The notes under the pieces were generated by a model, which was not told where the DNA came from, did not search any database, and saw nothing but the letters and a program-made list of their open reading frames with translations. A program made the position numbers and the translations under genes. Shown here piece by piece: positions 48,640 to 59,450 of a DNA stretch of 64,000 nt. Positions within the stretch are counted from its first letter, which is position 1; the number at the start of each line of letters is the position of its first letter. The DNA lies in NCBI GenBank assembly GCA_018136815.1, contig CM030935.1:659382-723381 (forward strand), given 5' to 3'. The DNA is from Isochrysis galbana (lineage: Eukaryota > Haptophyta > Isochrysidales > Isochrysidaceae).

Positions 48640-49874
48640 GTCTTTTTATGATAGTTTATGCACCGATTTTTGCATTTCATTATTTCATTCCGACGGCTGG
48701 GGGCCGGCGATGAATATTCCTATCAGGCGCGAAAAGAATTATCACCAAGGAGCTAGAAGTAGGAATATGATTGTATTTCAGAATGAATATTCTAGTACTC
48801 TAGGGTCTAAGGATATGAGGATATGAGGCGTATGGCTACTTACTACTGACTAGTCTTGCAGAGGTACGTCATAGTTAGGAATTGCGCCTCTTCTTGTGCC
48901 TTCAGGAAGAGCTCCCCGCCGTTCGGCCCCAAGGCCTCCGAATCTCCGATTGACGATTGAATAACAGACAGCAACTATCGGTGTATTTCGAATGAAAGCG
49001 GCTCTCTCCTCTCGAGGGATGTTTCACGTTTCACCTCCTCGCGTGAAGACCTCCTTGTCTCGACTCTTCTTGGCATGTATCCATTCTTGTAGATATGCGT
49101 GTTCTTGTCTAGAGATTTTGTCTGGAGTTTTGTAGTAGAAGGGGCTCATAGTCCCCATGTGCCTTGGTGTACGCTTAATTCATTGGGTGTCCTCCGATCT
49201 CGTCCCTTCGTTGCATCGCTAAGACCGTGCTACACCACCCTCGTCTCGCTACAAACTCGGTATGGGCCTGCCTACGACTGCCCCACGCGCTCTACTCGAA
49301 CAGATTTAGCGATCTAAAGTACTCCTAGACGATCCTAGACACTGCTACTTACACTGCTACTTAGACATAGCAAATACGAAAATACATCTAGATTCCTCCA
49401 AGAGAAGGAGAAGAGAAAAGATTCAAAGATTCGGGATGAAGCATAGAGTTCTCTAGAGTACGGGTAGACAGAGAAGTGAGGAGGAAGAGGGAGAGAGGAG
49501 AGAGGGAGGGAGAGACACAGGAGAGAGCAGACGGACGGATGTCGCGGGTTCTACTGTCGGAAACTTTAGTCTACGAGATTTCTCTGGATGGCATTCTGGT
49601 TGTTCCCACAACTGCCCAAACATGAGATTGGCCGCCCAACACAAGACTTCGTCGGGGCGGTGGGAGAGATATAACGGGAGGAAGAAGAGGAGAGAGGAGA
49701 GAGAGGTCGGGTCCCCTTCCCGACTCCTCGAGCGAGCCGCCGCCGCCCGGAGAGGGAAGCGCGCGCGCGGGGGGGGGGGGGCGGGGGCGAGGCTGTGCGC
49801 TCGTAGCCGCCACTGCCGGGGCTCCAGTCGGTTGGCGTGCCTTGTGTTGCCAATCCCCAAATCGCAGCCACGTG
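48640..49874. other. Intergenic spacer, no gene seen
   Basis: Mostly AT-rich, with GA-rich stretches at 49470-49530 and 49675-49710 and a G run at 49770-49782 just upstream of the RING gene. Confidence 0.5.
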
Positions 49875-50600
49875 ATGGCCCGACACTCTCCACCAGACGT
49901 TCCACGCGCGAATCGGCCGATCAACTACTCCAAGTTTGACCACATCGGCTCGTCGGATGAGGAGGACGTTGAGGCGGAAGTGATACGGACACAGCCGCCC
50001 TCTGATATCCGTGAGGATCTGGAGGATTACTTCCGACGACTTGATGAGCGAAGATCTGCGCACAGCGACGGCACCTCGGACGTCTCGCCCGCTTCTAGTG
50101 CTAGTGTGGAACGCTTTAGCGAGGACCAGATCGCGCGACTCAAGAGCCATGAACACAGCGCTTCATCCCCACAGACTGAGTGCGCCATCTGCCTCACTGA
50201 TTTCGAGGTTGGAGAGACGCTGACTGCATTGCCGTGCGCCGCTGCTCATGCATTCCATACCGAATGTGTCAGAGGAGCGCTATCGCGATCCATTTACTGC
50301 CCACTCTGTCGTGTCGACGTTCGTGCACTCATCATGACCAATACGAACGCTGAGACAACTGCTTCAGGGAGCATGCCCCCTGTCAGTCCGAGGCAGCTTG
50401 GCTTCACTCGCGACGGCGGGATCATTCAGCGCTACGAGCCAAACCCTCCGGCGGAACTCGCGCGCCCATCATATATCCCGTCCCATCAAGCACATCAGGC
50501 CGAGCTTGTCGAAATTTTGTACCCCAACCATGGCTTTGCGCGTGTTTGGAGACTTCCCCGTGCCCTTTATGAGCAAAGTGAAGGATCAGAGGCCAATTGA
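49875..50600 (+). CDS. RING-H2 E3 ubiquitin ligase-like protein
   Basis: A 241-aa intronless protein from the ATG at 49875 (MARHSPPDVP). The N-terminal 95 residues are acidic and disordered (SDEEDVEAEV). The RING-H2 finger spans 103-145: C103-x2-C106-x14-C121-x3-H125-x2-H128-x2-C131-x10-C142-x2-C145, within ECAICLTDFEVGE and YCPLCRVDV. C-x3-H instead of the usual C-x-H is a two-residue insertion (CAAAH). RING-H2 proteins recruit E2 enzymes for ubiquitin transfer. No transmembrane segment; the C-terminal ~90 residues have no recognised domain. The E2 partner and substrates are unknown. Confidence 0.85.
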   Translation: MARHSPPDVPRANRPINYSKFDHIGSSDEEDVEAEVIRTQPPSDIREDLEDYFRRLDERRSAHSDGTSDVSPASSASVERFSEDQIARLKSHEHSASSPQTECAICLTDFEVGETLTALPCAAAHAFHTECVRGALSRSIYCPLCRVDVRALIMTNTNAETTASGSMPPVSPRQLGFTRDGGIIQRYEPNPPAELARPSYIPSHQAHQAELVEILYPNHGFARVWRLPRALYEQSEGSEAN

Positions 50601-51487
50601 CCTAGACCAATATGTGATAGACAAGCTAATGTATCAGCCTTGTGCATGATGAATATGGTGACCCGATGCCCCGGTTCGCAACACTCGCCGAGTTGTCCTG
50701 CAGTATGGTTGCGCAACCTCAAACGCATGCGGATCGATGAAAGATGAGATGATTTCCTCGAAGAGCGCCAACAATCTGCAGCAGACAATCAATGGGAGTA
50801 TGCGACAAAGTGACCAATTGCCGCAGCGGCAGCATCATGTCCCGTAGAAATCATGAATTTCATCAGAGACCAAGGTTGGGCTGCCACAACACAAGAACGC
50901 CTCACGCATAGGAATCGTGATGAAAGTAAGAGCTCACATATGTGCTGCATGGCACAGAACATTCTACAAACATGTTGCATGGCACAGAGCAGAGCACGTG
51001 GTGAGGAGCAACAGGTGAAGGCATATGTTTTGTAGGCGATTGAAGGGTGCGGTGGCCGTGTAGCATAGAAGAGCAACATGTTGACAGTGGAGAGAGCTGC
51101 AATAATGGGCAAAGGTGGTGGGGCGTGCAATGACCGGGGGGCGTTGGAGTTGGGCGAAGGACCTGGGTGGATGGAAGAGCAATGAGTAATGGTGATAGGG
51201 CGTGCAATGACCAGGGAGGGTTGGAGTTGGGCGAAAGACCCGGGCGCATGGAAGGGGGAGAGATAACGGACATGCGACCTATCATCTACTATGTTAAGTG
51301 GCTTGCGCAGCAGGTCGCGATAAAAAGGAACACGGACTAGTAGTGTGGTCTGTGGAGTGGCGAGGGAGTGGCTGTGCCGGTGGATGTGTGAGATGCTTGT
51401 GGTTGTGCTTGGGCTTGAGCAGTGTGATGGAGGGAGGGAGAGGGAGAGCGCGACAGCGATGCGGGAGCGATCTCAGAGGTCCTATTA
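50601..51487. other. Intergenic with a short tandem duplication
   Basis: Two diverged ~80-bp copies (GGGCGTGCAATGACC...GGGTTGGAGTTGGGCGAA) lie at ~51119-51190 and 51207-51260. No gene seen. Confidence 0.5.
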
Positions 51488-51499
51488 CATGGCATGACG

Positions 51500-53133
51500 A
51501 AAAAAAAACTTTTAAAATTCTCGCCTCACTCGTGGCACTGGAACGTTTCCTCGTAGCCACGCCCTTTTCCCTTCCCCTCCCTCATTTCCCGCCTTGCGGC
51601 AACTCCCCTCGTGCTCTACTTAGGGGCTCGGGTCTTTTGGGGGGTCCGAGCGGAGCGGGGTGCACCTGTCCTCGGCGGCGTGTTCTCGCCCTCCTCCTGT
51701 GCTGCTGAGTGACCTGTTTATCATATATTATCGTTTAAGGATTCAGGTTTTCCTGCGTGCTGCGATGTTAGTCGTAGGTGACTTATACTGATCAATCGCA
51801 TTTCCACAGAAGGTCTATTAATTCAGGCGACACATCGTGTTATGCGAGCTTTTCGGCAAGACCAAGTGCTTTCGCTACGAGGCTAGTGTTTTCGCTCAGT
51901 GGTAGCCTACCTTTTTCGTCCTCGATAAATACGGGGGCGCTGAGTTCTAGTGGTTTCTTGAGTTTGGGCTTCCTCCCCTGCGCGGCTTTATTTGTGCGCA
52001 TGGAGTGGTGTGTTTTTGGCGGGGCGAGGCCCCTAACCAAGGTGACAAGCCTCGTTAGCGTAGATTCTAAGATCGGTATGTAGTGGTACTCGTGTGACTC
52101 GAATTCGACTCTATAGAAGTCTCTTAGTATGTATTTCCACGCTATCACGTACAGCGCTTTTAGGCTTTCTGGCGTGTTTGCACCGGGGTATGCGAACAAT
52201 CTATCCTTCGTCTTCTGCATCCATGACCTTCCAGGGGAGGGGGTGTAGTTATTAAGGGCATCTATGGTCTCGAAGATTGTTTTCGTCGCGGGACACCACG
52301 CTAGGTGGCACGAGTCTTCTCGGTGTCGGCGACATAGTCTACACGTAGTTGTCGGGCTATCTGTGAACCTATTTCTAGTGCCGATCCTTCTGTGTGTGAT
52401 ATGTTTAAAGTGCAGGTGTTTGTCCGTGTGTTTTAACAATGGCATTGTGTAAAGTCTCGCTACGTGTTTCCATTCTTCGTCGGTGATGTTCAGTCGCTTT
52501 TCCCATGCTAGTTTTGCTGACTGCGAGGCGCTGCTTTTGGTCGCTTTCTGCGCGGCCTTGGTGATATCTGCGACAGCTATCGCGTCTAGCGCGATCTTTC
52601 CTTTTCGTATGGCGTATTCATCCGCCAGGGGGTATTCCATGTGTCTCGGGCCTTTGTAGCCGCCTTCCCATCTGGCCGGCGGGTGATAGTATGGGATCTC
52701 TCCAGCGTCCGCTACATTTCCGGTGTCGGCTATCTCCCCCAGGTAGTCGGTATCGGCGTGTATCCATATGTTGTTTAGCTTGCTGATGTATTTTTCGTCC
52801 TCAGAGACCCTGATTTCCCTGTTCTGTGACTCGGTCTCCGGCTCTTGAGATGAGGTGTTGTCGTCGCGGGTCCTTTTTCCCTTGGTGTCCGGGGGCGGGC
52901 GCTCTTTTGATTGCCCTAACAATTGCGTCGCGTAGTTAACGATTTCGTCCCATGAGTCTAGGAACTCCTTGTTGCGTATTGTGCGGCCCTCATGTGCGAA
53001 TGTCTCAGGTAGGTGCTCGAGATATGCCGAGCATTCATTTTTGCTATACGGTGTCGTAAAGGCGCTGTCCTTGAACACGTTGTGCACTACGTTAGTGTGC
53101 AGCGCTTCCCACAGGCGTGCCCATGGGGCGCTG
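51500..53133 (-). mobile_element. Family A LINE-like retroelement, 5'-truncated copy A3
   Basis: A 1634-bp insertion with duplication CATGGCATGACG (51488-51499 and 53134-53145). It lacks the 5' end but keeps the longest ORF2 tail in the window and the full ~340-bp 3' UTR ending AATTTTAAAAG plus T run. 5' truncation with a 12-bp duplication is classic for LINE insertion by target-primed reverse transcription. Confidence 0.92.
51840..53133 (-). pseudogene. Family A ORF2 C-terminal region (zf-RVT-type)
   Basis: About 430 codons remain open. The start of the frame lies outside the element, so this is a truncated ORF2. After a charged, disordered stretch (GKRTRDDNTSSQEPETESQN) come LNITDEEWKHVARLYTM and a zinc-binding motif C-x2-C-x8-H-x3-C (TCRLCRRHREDSCHLAWCP). 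Then follow KDRLFAYPGANTPESLKALY and VIAWKYILRDFYRVEFES, HYIPILESTLTRLVTLVRG and LVAKALGLAEKLA. A Cys-His knuckle after the RT is typical of LINE ORF2 (zf-RVT). The RT and endonuclease are not preserved, so the clade cannot be told. Confidence 0.75.
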
Positions 53134-53145
53134 CATGGCATGACG

Positions 53146-53555
53146 GAAGGCGGTCGGAGAACGTGACGGCGAGCGAGACGGGGTGGAGCACACAAGGGGT
53201 GGACACGAAGGACTGCTTCCGAGCGAGCGCGCCAGAAACAAAAGACGGACAACTAAAGGGAGAGAACCGGGAAAGGGACACGGGAAACTCTAGGAACAAG
53301 GAAAAGTCTAATGAAAAGGAAAAGAAAGGGGGAGATCCAGGCTGGAGCTGCATGCGAGGGAACCGGGGAGGAAGGGAAGAGAGGGAAGGGAGCGAGGAGC
53401 GGGGGCGAGAGGGGGGGGGGCGCTCTTAGAATAGAGTGTACCGCATGGTGTGGAGAGTGTTCCCGAGACACGCTCCGAGAATAGAGCGTGTCGCATGGAA
53501 TGCTCCCCCTTACCCGCAACAAGTAGCTAACACGGGGAATTTTTTCTATGATGGT
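53146..53555. other. Intergenic; 21-bp direct repeats
   Basis: AGAATAGAG(T/C)GT(A/G)(C/T)CGCATGG occurs at ~53428 and ~53480. No gene seen. Confidence 0.45.
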
Positions 53556-53556
53556 T

Positions 53557-53705
53557 AAAACATTTTAATATTCTCGCCTCACGCGTCGCACTGGGATACG
53601 CTTTCGTAGCCACGCCCATTCCCCTTCCTCACCCTCGTTACCCGCCTTGCGCCTTGTGGCAACTCCCCTCGTGCTCTACTTAGGGGCTCGGGGTCGTGGG
53701 GGGGG
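53557..53705 (-). mobile_element. Family A 3' UTR-only copy
   Basis: Minus orientation: ends GGCGAGAATATTAAAATG and T run at ~53557. It contains GTGGCTACGAAAG, AGTAGAGCACGAGGGGAG and the GCCCCTAAG region seen in copies A1-A3. It stops near 53705, so only ~150 bp inserted or survived. Confidence 0.7.
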
Positions 53706-54059
53706 ATTAAAAAAAATCAGAAAATTCTCATTCTGGGCTACACACCTACTATCCCAAGGTATCCCTTGCTCTACTCCGACATCGCCCTTAACTTCCCTCT
53801 CTCCACCTCCTCCCCTGCCCGCTTGTTTTGGGCCTGATCACCCCATGACTCGCGTGGACGCTCGACTTAAGTCGGGGGGTGTCGCATCCAGAGTATTTTA
53901 TATACTCTAGGCGGATGCGGTGCTTATATCAATGTGTAGTGTGTGAGAAAATTGAGTGAGTTTTGTTTTTGCCAATGAGTTGCCTCGCTCGAAGCTCCGC
54001 CGCATTGCACGCCGAATTTGTTCGTTTGCCCTTATTTGTTTCGTTGGTTTGTTTGTAGG

Positions 54060-54436
54060 CGCTTCCGCAGGCGAGGAGCACCGCCACGAGGTCGCTGCTG
54101 GCAAGGGCGGCGCGCTACGCCAAGGCGCAGGCAAAGGTCTTGTATCACTCGGAATACAAGGCGCGCAGGGCGCTCGCACGCGGAAATGACCCAGAGGTGG
54201 TCGCCCACAAAAAGGCGGCGGAGCTGGCGAGGCTCTGGCAAGACTGGTCCAAGTCATTCGCCTCCTCCGGTTCCGGCGGCGGCGGCGACGGCCTCCGCGA
54301 TAGTGATTTCTGGCCAATTTGCGCGTTTTCTGGTTACGCATCGCTGTGGGGGCTACCGTGGGGCCTTCATCACTTCATCCCACACATCACCCCACAAGGG
54401 GAGGAGACAGGGGTCTACACCTATACAGTCCCATGA
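54060..54436 (+). CDS. Possible exon or gene remnant
   Basis: An open frame reads ARYAKAQAKVLYHSEYKARR followed by ALARGNDPEVVAHKKAAELA, then RLWQDWSKSF, a Gly-rich linker and DFWPICAFSGYASLWGLPW. The Ala-rich helical part looks protein-like, but there is no start codon in frame after the preceding acceptor-like site (TTCCGCAG at ~54072) and no recognised family. It could be an exon of an unresolved gene or a retroelement gag-like remnant. Confidence 0.3.
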
Positions 54437-54579
54437 GAGGGAAGGGAAGGTGGGGAAGAGAGCGAAGACGCGACAAGCCGAACGAATCGACGAACCGAGG
54501 CACCGAGGCCAATCCGGCCCAAGGGGTGCCCAACCAAGGAAGCAACCCTCTTGGGTGGGAGGGGTGGTCCAAAGAGGAT

Positions 54580-54860
54580 TCCACCCATTGAGGCTCAAGG
54601 AGGGGCCATAATGAGCAACCTCCCCTCCCCCCTCACCTTGCATTGTCAAACGGTCATGAGCGACCATTGACCATTGACGCAAGGCGAGGAACCTGCCCAA
54701 AGATCCGCTCCGAGCGCGCGGAACGCGCTCGTTGCTCGAAATTTTGAGCAGGAGGGGCGGACCTAGTGGAATCCAGCCCATGGGGGCCCAAGGGGAGGCC
54801 ATGAGCCATCCTCCTTGTCCCCTCCACACCACAAGCCATCGGCTCACCATGGAGGGTGAG
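54580..54860. repeat. Two diverged copies of a ~90-bp repeat
   Basis: TTCCACCCATTGAGGCTCAA...GGGCCAT...AGCAACCTCCCCTC (~54578-54640) recurs as ATCCAGCCCATGGGGGCCCA...GGCCAT...AGCCATCCTCC (~54770-54830). Non-coding. Confidence 0.4.
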
Positions 54861-54984
54861 CGAGGCAAGGGGGGAGATGAGGTCCGAGCGCTCCGCATGG
54901 GGGCAAGAAGGCGCCGGATGAATGCGGGCAGGTGGGCAGGGTCCATAGGGGCCCACCTACACCTAGTCCCGTGCAGCAGCTCCA

Positions 54985-55266
54985 TATCGCGGTGGTGCCC
55001 ATGAGGCAACCACCGCGGCTTGGGCGAGGCAGAGCGCCATCGCCGATCGCATCGCCGGCAATCGTATATTGCCGGATAAGATTCTTACTACATTCACGCG
55101 CACGCACATTCACACAAACGCACGCGAAACTAATAGTTACAAAGTAAGAGCGCGCTGTGCCGCAAGAATGCCCCGCGCGGACTCGAAACGGCCGCGAGGG
55201 AGAAGTGAGAAGCAGAGACCTCAGTATAAACATACAGAGGTTAGAATGAGCATCCACGATGCATGA
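54985..55266 (-). repeat. Solo LTR-like repeat
   Basis: A reversed copy of the repeat at 15449-15745, ending at the 58-bp palindromic repeat (55271-55328). No internal element follows, so it is a solo LTR or fragment. High similarity suggests fairly recent copies. Confidence 0.65.
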
Positions 55267-55270
55267 GATG

Positions 55271-55328
55271 GATGTATCCATGATAGATATGCATCTATGA
55301 TGCACATATCATGGATGCATCCATGATA
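55271..55328. repeat. 58-bp palindrome-rich repeat, copy 2
   Basis: Same as 15153-15210 with one or two changes. The right unit reads TATCATGGATG then CATCCATGATA, a perfect 22-bp palindrome. Confidence 0.7.
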
Positions 55329-55329
55329 G

Positions 55330-55500
55330 AAGGGCTTAGAGCTTAGCGATACTTAGGATATAGATATGGTCCGGTGGCCCGCGCCCCCCCCCCCCCCGGT
55401 GATCGTTCCCCGGTGCCGCTCGCGACGGAGTGGGAGTGGCTCTGAGTCCTCCGGCAACGCTCGACTCGACAGCGAGGCGCCCTCCCCATGCTAAACTAAG
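55330..55500 (-). mobile_element. Family B internal fragment
   Basis: GGGCTTAGA...TGGTCCGGTGGCCCGCGCC, a C run and GGTGATCGTTCCCC match the region near 11545-11620 of copy B3. Both ends are missing. A degraded CTAAACTAAGTATAAAC (~55490) may be a 5' hairpin relic. Confidence 0.45.
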
Positions 55501-55974
55501 TATAAACATCGTTGTAAGTTGTATGGTCAATATAACATTGTAACGAAATAACAATAACATGTTTTTGGAAGAGGGCGGCGGTGGCGAGGGCCACTGCCAT
55601 GGAGGTGCGCGTCGCCTAATGCCTCGGAAGATGGGGGGCAGTTGATCGCGCACGGGAGCGGTTCAACCCTAATGCAATCAAGAAACTCACACCAAAAATA
55701 TCACAGAGCACAGCTCATGGACGCAACCCTCACCCACGATGCGCTTGAGACAGACGGCGACGCGCAGCCAACCACTGCTCACCCACATGTTGCACTACGT
55801 CATCCAGCACTAGGTGATCCACACCAGTATGGATCATTCGCTGCATGCTTCTACCTTCATGGCATGCGGGGCCCAGCTTGGGCCCAGTGGCCTGAAATAG
55901 AGTTCACGATGGGGCAATATCATTCATTGCGTGATGGCAAGAGCGCAGTGAAGAAGAGGTCAAAGCACTGCTCA

Positions 55975-56868
55975 TCACAACATGTCAACTTGGGCTTGTG
56001 CTCGAAAGGCAGCCATATCTAGGGTGGCGTTGATACGTTTGGCAAGACTAGCGTACGGCCCGTACGCATTATCGACTGAAGGTTTGACACAGCCAGCGTC
56101 AATGACAGGGATTCCAGTAGCGCTGGGGCGAGGCGGCTGCGTCACGAGAAAACGGCGGGTTTGGTCGATATACCATTGCAAGCTGCGCAGTCCGCTTCCA
56201 GGGTTCAGGCGGTAAGCGTCGTCGCCGTCCTTGCCAGCACGACTACGTCGAATGCGCTCCCCATCAGCTCTACTAGCTACCCGGGCTCCTCTGCGAATGA
56301 AGTCGACCTCGATCACAGCCCTGTCGTAATACTCATCAAATCTGCCATTCAATACTGGTAAAACTGTCGATAAGTTGGCAAGCTGCCCAATCATGAGTCC
56401 ATGGATCAGAGCGTCCCTTGACGGCACATCGTTGCATACATCAAATGTAAGGAAGGAAATCAATGGTGTACTCGACCGAGGGCCTCGACCGCTACACCAG
56501 AAGATGTGAGCCAACGCCTTTTGACTGCCTGAGTTCCCGTTCTTCTTGAAGACATTGCATATGGATTCACGCGAACAGAACTCGACAAGCTGGGGGAGGA
56601 TCGTAAAGTTTGGTTGAGAGAGGCCAAAGCGTGCGGCTGCGATGCACAGCTCAATCTTCCGGACGTACACGCAGTGTCGCGGGCGGTCTACTCGCTCGAC
56701 GTTGCAGAGCTTCGACTCGAGGTGCACGAGCGTGTGTGCCAGAGAGTACTCAAGGGACCTCCACCTGTCGAGCTCATCCTCAGAAGGTAAGGGGGTACGC
56801 AATGTGATGCTGGACATCTCCCATCTCGTGTGATGCGGGGACGGGCTTGCGGAGGGGGCTGCCGACAT
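55975..56868 (-). CDS. Unrecognised 297-aa protein
   Basis: The frame stays open much further upstream only because it enters a CT microsatellite. The ATG at 56868 (MSAAPSASPSPHHTRWEMSS) is a sensible start; a second ATG (MSSITLRTPLPSEDE) follows 18 codons later. The body looks globular and alpha-rich: DELDRWRSLEYSLAHTLVHL, PRHCVYVRKIELCIAAARFG, LVEFCSRESICNVFKKNG, IGQLANLSTVLPVLNGRFDE. No family is recognised and there is no signal peptide or membrane helix. The C-terminal 60 residues include RSLQWYIDQTRRFLVT. Function unknown. Confidence 0.6.
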   Translation of the reverse strand: MSAAPSASPSPHHTRWEMSSITLRTPLPSEDELDRWRSLEYSLAHTLVHLESKLCNVERVDRPRHCVYVRKIELCIAAARFGLSQPNFTILPQLVEFCSRESICNVFKKNGNSGSQKALAHIFWCSGRGPRSSTPLISFLTFDVCNDVPSRDALIHGLMIGQLANLSTVLPVLNGRFDEYYDRAVIEVDFIRRGARVASRADGERIRRSRAGKDGDDAYRLNPGSGLRSLQWYIDQTRRFLVTQPPRPSATGIPVIDAGCVKPSVDNAYGPYASLAKRINATLDMAAFRAQAQVDML

Positions 56869-56967
56869 GCCTCCACTCCAGCTGCGATGTGGGAGGCAGT
56901 GGCGCGGCCCAATAAGGCGACAGACAAAGAGTATTCCACTTGGGAGGAAGGGGAGTGAGTATTCGTC

Positions 56968-56970
<3 letters not shown>

Positions 56971-57024
<54 letters not shown>

Positions 57025-57131
57025 AGGGAGGGGGGGGGAGAGAGACAGAGAGAAAGGGAGAGACAGACAGAGAGAGAGAGAGAAAGGGAGGGAGGGAGGG
57101 AGGGAGGGAGGGAGGGAGGGAGAGAGAGAGG
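56971..57131 (+). repeat. (GA)n and (GGGA)n microsatellites
   Basis: GA repeat ~56971-57018 and GGGA units ~57087-57123, ~100 bp upstream of the minus-strand start at 56868. Confidence 0.9.
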
Positions 57132-57199
57132 CCGTGTGTGTGGGTTGCACGGCTGACTGAGTGCAACGCAGCAGGCGGGTTCAGGGCAGGCCTGTTGGT

Positions 57200-57745
57200 G
57201 GGTGTTTTCTACATGTGGCCTTCGCAGTATAAAAACATGGTGTCGTAGCGTCTGTTCTCGGGGCTCGGGAGTTCGCGTTCCGCGTCATTCGTGTGGCGGG
57301 TGTCTGTCTATCCCGCGTCTGAATACTCTTGCGCTTTGGGCTCCTCAACGATGTGTGCCACCCCCAACTTGGAGGCCATCGCGAGGAGTTCCGCGTTGAG
57401 CTTCCTACTGTGAATAGTCTATCCTCTTTTTCGGCTGCCTGCCCATGCCTGCTTAGGCGGTTCTAGCCGAGTCGGTCGTGTATCTCTCTATTATTCATAT
57501 GCACCGACTCTTCTGAGAATGCGATACCGTCGTAGTGTATCCTATCCGTCTGTTAATATGTAATATGTATCTCCATGCTAGTATGTATAAGCTATCGAGC
57601 GCCTTCGGGCTTCGGGGCGCCGCCCCGGGGGTGCACGAATAGGTTATCAATTATGGCTTCTTCTCTGCTTCTGTCGCTTTTGGGCATGAAGCGGACTACC
57701 CTATTCAGTGTTTCGAAGATGTTGGTCAGCTTCGGGCATCGGGCA
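57200..57745 (-). mobile_element. Old, diverged family A-like ORF2 tail fragment
   Basis: Minus translation near 57745-57550 reads CPKLTNIFETLNRVV...FMPKSDRSREEAIIDNLFVHP, then a frameshifted stretch with LDSLYILAWRYI. It aligns with WCPATKTIFETIDALN...KDRLFAYPG...LKALYVIAWKYI of copy A3. Stops and frameshifts show it is long dead. Confidence 0.6.
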
Positions 57746-57810
57746 CTCACCCAGGTACCAACACATCCTACATCCTCGCTCGCCCTCGCTCACGCTCGCC
57801 ACAAGAATGT

Positions 57811-58468
57811 CCACCCCGTCGTCGCGCTCGCCATCGCCTAAGCCCGTCCTCCCACCTCCAATTCCAATTCTGGAGGAAATTGAGCCAAGCAGATCAAAGA
57901 GACCAGCAAAAATTCATTGGCCATTGGAGACGAGGCGGCCGTCGCGTGTCTCTCTCTGCATGGAATACATCAAGCATCAAGGCGGTCGCGTACACTTGTC
58001 CCACCATGGCGGAAGTGCGGCGGCCCGCTACCAAACTCGGGATTCTCATTCTGAACGAAGAGGCCGTCTTGTCACGGATCACGGAGGCAGTCGCCGAGGA
58101 TGAGGGATGAAGCCAAGGCCGCGCTGGTCGCGGGTCGCGGGGAAGAAAGCAAAAGCAAAGGCCATCCTAGACTCCTGGACGCCTGCAAAGAGAATGACCT
58201 TGAGGCCATCTGCGAACTCGAGGAGAAGGGATTTTCCATCCATCCTGATGATGAAGATGACCCTTTAGGGGTGGACATTCGGGCAGATACCGTCGACGGC
58301 GTGTGTTACATCGTTGACAACAACCTGATATACGAGAGTGGCATACAAGAAATGCGCCGCGAGGCGGTCGACTGCGGCGCCCACCGACCACCGACTGACA
58401 AAGTTGATGGCAATATATACCTGAAGCAGGGAGAGTCGTGCGTGGACGCGTGGACTTCCTCAAAGTAA
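57811..58468 (+). pseudogene. Possible broken gene in overlapping frames
   Basis: Three successive frames look partly coding: MSTPSSRSPSPKPVLPPPIP (57811 on), then TKLGILILNEEAVLSRITEA (to 58110), then from the ATG at 58100 RLLDACKENDLEAICELEEK and VDGVCYIVDNNLIYESG (to 58468). The last has an ankyrin-like first helix pair. They may be one gene with frameshifts or unrecognised introns. No family assigned. Confidence 0.3.
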
Positions 58469-58525
58469 GGCTGTGAACATGTTAGACAATATCTAGATAT
58501 TAGGCTATCTACCCCTCAAAAGGCA

Positions 58526-58582
58526 CTATCTGTATCTATCTAGATAGCCCTGAGCCACTATCTGTATCTATCTAGATAGCTG
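58526..58582. repeat. Duplicated CACTATCTGTATCTATCTAG unit
   Basis: The unit CACTATCTGTATCTATCTAG plus ATAGC occurs twice about 31 bp apart; each contains the palindrome CTATCTAGATAG. Possibly a small hairpin repeat. Confidence 0.6.
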
Positions 58583-58737
58583 TGCGCGCGCTGTGAGAAG
58601 CTGGGTGGGCTGCGCGGGCAACGACGCCAGAGGGTCAGGGGGCGGTCGGCGGTCGGACTGTCGGCAGCCCGACACGGATGTAGCTTAGATATAAAGGAAC
58701 CGATCCCCCCGCGGCCCGCGGGCGAGACCCGCAAAAT

Positions 58738-58775
58738 CTTTACGGTTTACGGTTTACGGTTTACGGTTTACGGGT
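58738..58775 (+). repeat. (TTTACGG)n heptamer array
   Basis: Five tandem TTTACGG units. Unlike the TTAGGG telomere repeat. Non-coding. Confidence 0.8.
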
Positions 58776-58885
58776 AGAGCGTGAGCTCGCGTGACGGAGG
58801 GGGGGAGAGCGGGGGCGAATCGCACCATTTCTTGGCGAAGATTTTCGTAGTGGCAGGTGGCTCCCCCTGGAGGTTTTTTATTGGG

Positions 58886-58970
58886 CATCGCGCCACGGTC
58901 AAAAATGCAGCCCAACCCTGCTTACTAATAATTAATAGTTAAAAAGCCCTTGTTTGTTGTTTGACCGCCC
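58886..58970 (-). mobile_element. Mini hairpin element, copy 3
   Basis: On the minus strand it starts TAGGGCGGTCAAACA and ends GGGCTGCATTTTTGACCG with ~45 bp between, the same layout as 951-1018 and 5990-6072. Confidence 0.6.
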
Positions 58971-59224
58971 TAGCAAGAGCACAAGAGCACAACAGCAACA
59001 GCAACCACGCCACACCACCCACCCACACTCATCCCAGCCCCAGCCCCCCCCCCCACCCACCCACCCACCCAAATGCCAGTCCGCGGCCCAATGAATCGAG
59101 TAGCTCTTTTCTACCGCCAACAACACGCCCACCACGTCAGGTAGCTCTAGAGTCTACTAGTCTACTAGAGTACTCTACAAACGATGACGATGAGCTCACA
59201 ATCTCTCGTGCTGAAAAAAAACTA

Positions 59225-59400
59225 AGCCCTGGGGGGGGGCGGGGGGGGGGGGGGGGGCGGGGGGCGCGAAGCGCAGCGGAAGGGAAGACAAGGGGAAGAG
59301 GGGAAAGGGCCCCCCCCCCTCCCGCCCCCGCCCCCCCCCGTCGTCTGCGGGCTTGGGAAGGGGGGGGGGGAGGGGGACCCCCCCCCCCGCGCCTCCCTCC
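59225..59400 (+). repeat. Poly-G / poly-C tract
   Basis: G runs at 59230-59262 and 59359-59370 and C runs at 59311-59338 and 59380-59390, between a spacer and the O-methyltransferase start. Possible promoter-proximal structure-forming DNA. Confidence 0.7.
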
Positions 59401-59450
59401 CTGCAAGGCCTCGTGCGCGCCCCTCGCCTCTCGTGGGGTGCTGATCTCAG

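Noticed and set aside
51840-53252. A 470-aa host gene
   Set aside because: The interval is bracketed by a CATGGCATGACG duplication and ends in the family A 3' UTR; the first ~40 codons are host flank fused to a truncated ORF2.
55642-56022. A 126-aa plus-strand frame
   Set aside because: It starts with TTG, overlaps the 3' end of the minus-strand gene at 55975, and has no recognisable domain.
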